A stretch of DNA of 15,479 nucleotides from Spirochaetota bacterium (GTDB lineage: Bacteria; Spirochaetota; UBA4802; UB4802), in NCBI GenBank assembly GCA_018399855.1, contig JAGYNX010000020.1, forward strand, positions 1 through 15,479. Reading direction: 5' to 3'. The first letter of the stretch is position 1; each line of letters starts with the position of its first letter. The notes beneath the pieces were generated by a model that had not been told where the DNA came from, searched no databases, and saw only the letters and a program-made list of their open reading frames with translations. The position numbers were made by a program, and so were the translations under genes. Shown piece after piece: positions 15,188-15,479 of the stretch.

Positions 15188-15216
15188 ATTGTAAAGAAAA
15201 AAGGCCACATCATCAA
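15188..15216 (-). promoter_or_regulatory. Promoter of the lipoprotein and J-protein operon
   Basis: On the minus strand TTGATG (15216-15211) and TACAAT (15193-15188) are separated by 17 bp. The leader would be about 20 nt, with the AGGAG ribosome site inside it. Confidence 0.65.
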
Positions 15217-15288
15217 GCAAATTGCATATATTCAATGCGAGTGTATTCATCATATATTGTTACCATTATATAGTTACAGTATATTCCC

Positions 15289-15312
15289 TGACAATGACAA
15301 ATATATTGACAA
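15289..15312. repeat. Three TGACAA direct repeats upstream of the right-edge gene
   Basis: Three copies of TGACAA start at 15289, 15295 and 15307, spaced by 6 and 12 bp. The last is part of the -35 box of the plus-strand promoter. This could be a binding site, or chance in AT-rich DNA. Confidence 0.35.
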
Positions 15313-15334
15313 AAGCACAATATTCAGGTAAAAA
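15306..15334 (+). promoter_or_regulatory. Promoter of the plus-strand gene at the right edge
   Basis: TTGACA (15306-15311) is followed after 17 bp by TAAAAA (15329-15334), giving a full -35 and a four-of-six -10. The start would be near 15341, about 20 nt before the ATG. Confidence 0.55.
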
Positions 15335-15362
15335 ATATTAAGTGATGTTCAGGGAGGGAGTC

Positions 15363-15479
15363 ATGAAAATATTTACCAATATTCAGGATATTCCTGTTTC
15401 CAGCAGGAATTTATCCAGGCGAAGTGTGCAGAAAACATTATCTCAAGGGAAAGGGATGTCTCCATCACGCGGCACAGGG
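15363..15479 (+). CDS. Start of an unknown gene, cut by the right edge
   Basis: From ATG 15363 the frame is open for 39 codons to the window end. GGGAGGGAG lies just upstream as a strong ribosome site, and a promoter precedes it. The visible part (MKIFTNIQDIPVSS, then a Ser/Arg/Lys/Gly-rich stretch) has no signal peptide and no recognised domain, so the family cannot be named. It is divergent from the lipoprotein operon, sharing a 202-bp control region. Confidence 0.6.
   Translation, partial: MKIFTNIQDIPVSSRNLSRRSVQKTLSQGKGMSPSRGTG

Noticed and set aside
1..15479. CRISPR array, prophage, transposon ends or a defence island
   Set aside because: There are no regularly spaced repeats, integrases, transposases or known defence domains; every long frame has a housekeeping, transport, signalling or unknown assignment.

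Overview
The window looks like chromosomal DNA from a diderm (outer-membrane) bacterium with moderately low GC and mostly near-consensus housekeeping (sigma-70 type) promoters. Evidence for a diderm comes from several lipoprotein-type signal peptides, a periplasmic HtrA protease, an RND-type exporter and a class A penicillin-binding protein. The combination of CarD, a membrane PIN-TRAM protein, a CHASE2 adenylate cyclase and relaxed lipoboxes would suit a spirochaete or a deep-branching relative, but this is inference and no taxonomic marker gene is present. There is no tRNA, rRNA, insertion sequence, prophage or CRISPR array.

Layout from left to right. (1) 1-2740: a minus-strand pair, a TetR-family regulator followed 15 bp later by a large MMPL/COG1033-type RND exporter that runs off the left edge. 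The regulator's promoter carries a perfect palindrome over its spacer and -10 box, a probable autoregulatory operator. (2) 2742-3515: a divergent plus-strand lipoprotein that is little more than a Cache-type sensor domain. (3) 3512-5242: a minus-strand protein that reads as an ACT-containing malic enzyme homologue whose metal-, catalytic- and nucleotide-binding motifs are degraded (a likely pseudoenzyme), then a divergent small soluble protein of 103 residues under a near-perfect promoter. (4) 5223-6807: a membrane-anchored PIN-TRAM protein (YacL type) overlapping a downstream iron-sulfur flavoprotein. (5) 7019-12921: a minus-strand run of CHASE2 adenylate cyclase, a tiny two-helix membrane protein, a bifunctional penicillin-binding protein and the transcription regulator CarD. 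A rho-independent terminator lies about 120 bp after carD. (6) 13020-15160: an HtrA serine protease, a J-domain protein with a C/H-rich candidate zinc motif, and a small lipoprotein cotranscribed with the J protein. (7) 15363 onward: the start of a plus-strand gene cut by the right edge.

The right two-thirds is an envelope and stress neighbourhood: peptidoglycan synthesis, periplasmic proteolysis, cAMP signalling, CarD-dependent transcription and a chaperone partner. The left third is a drug- or lipid-efflux module with its own repressor and a possible ligand sensor. I see no complete, clearly novel defence or mobile system. The most unusual items are the malic-enzyme-like pseudoenzyme, the free-standing Cache lipoprotein beside the TetR-RND pair, the coiled-coil insertion in the cyclase sensor domain, and the C/H motif in the J protein.
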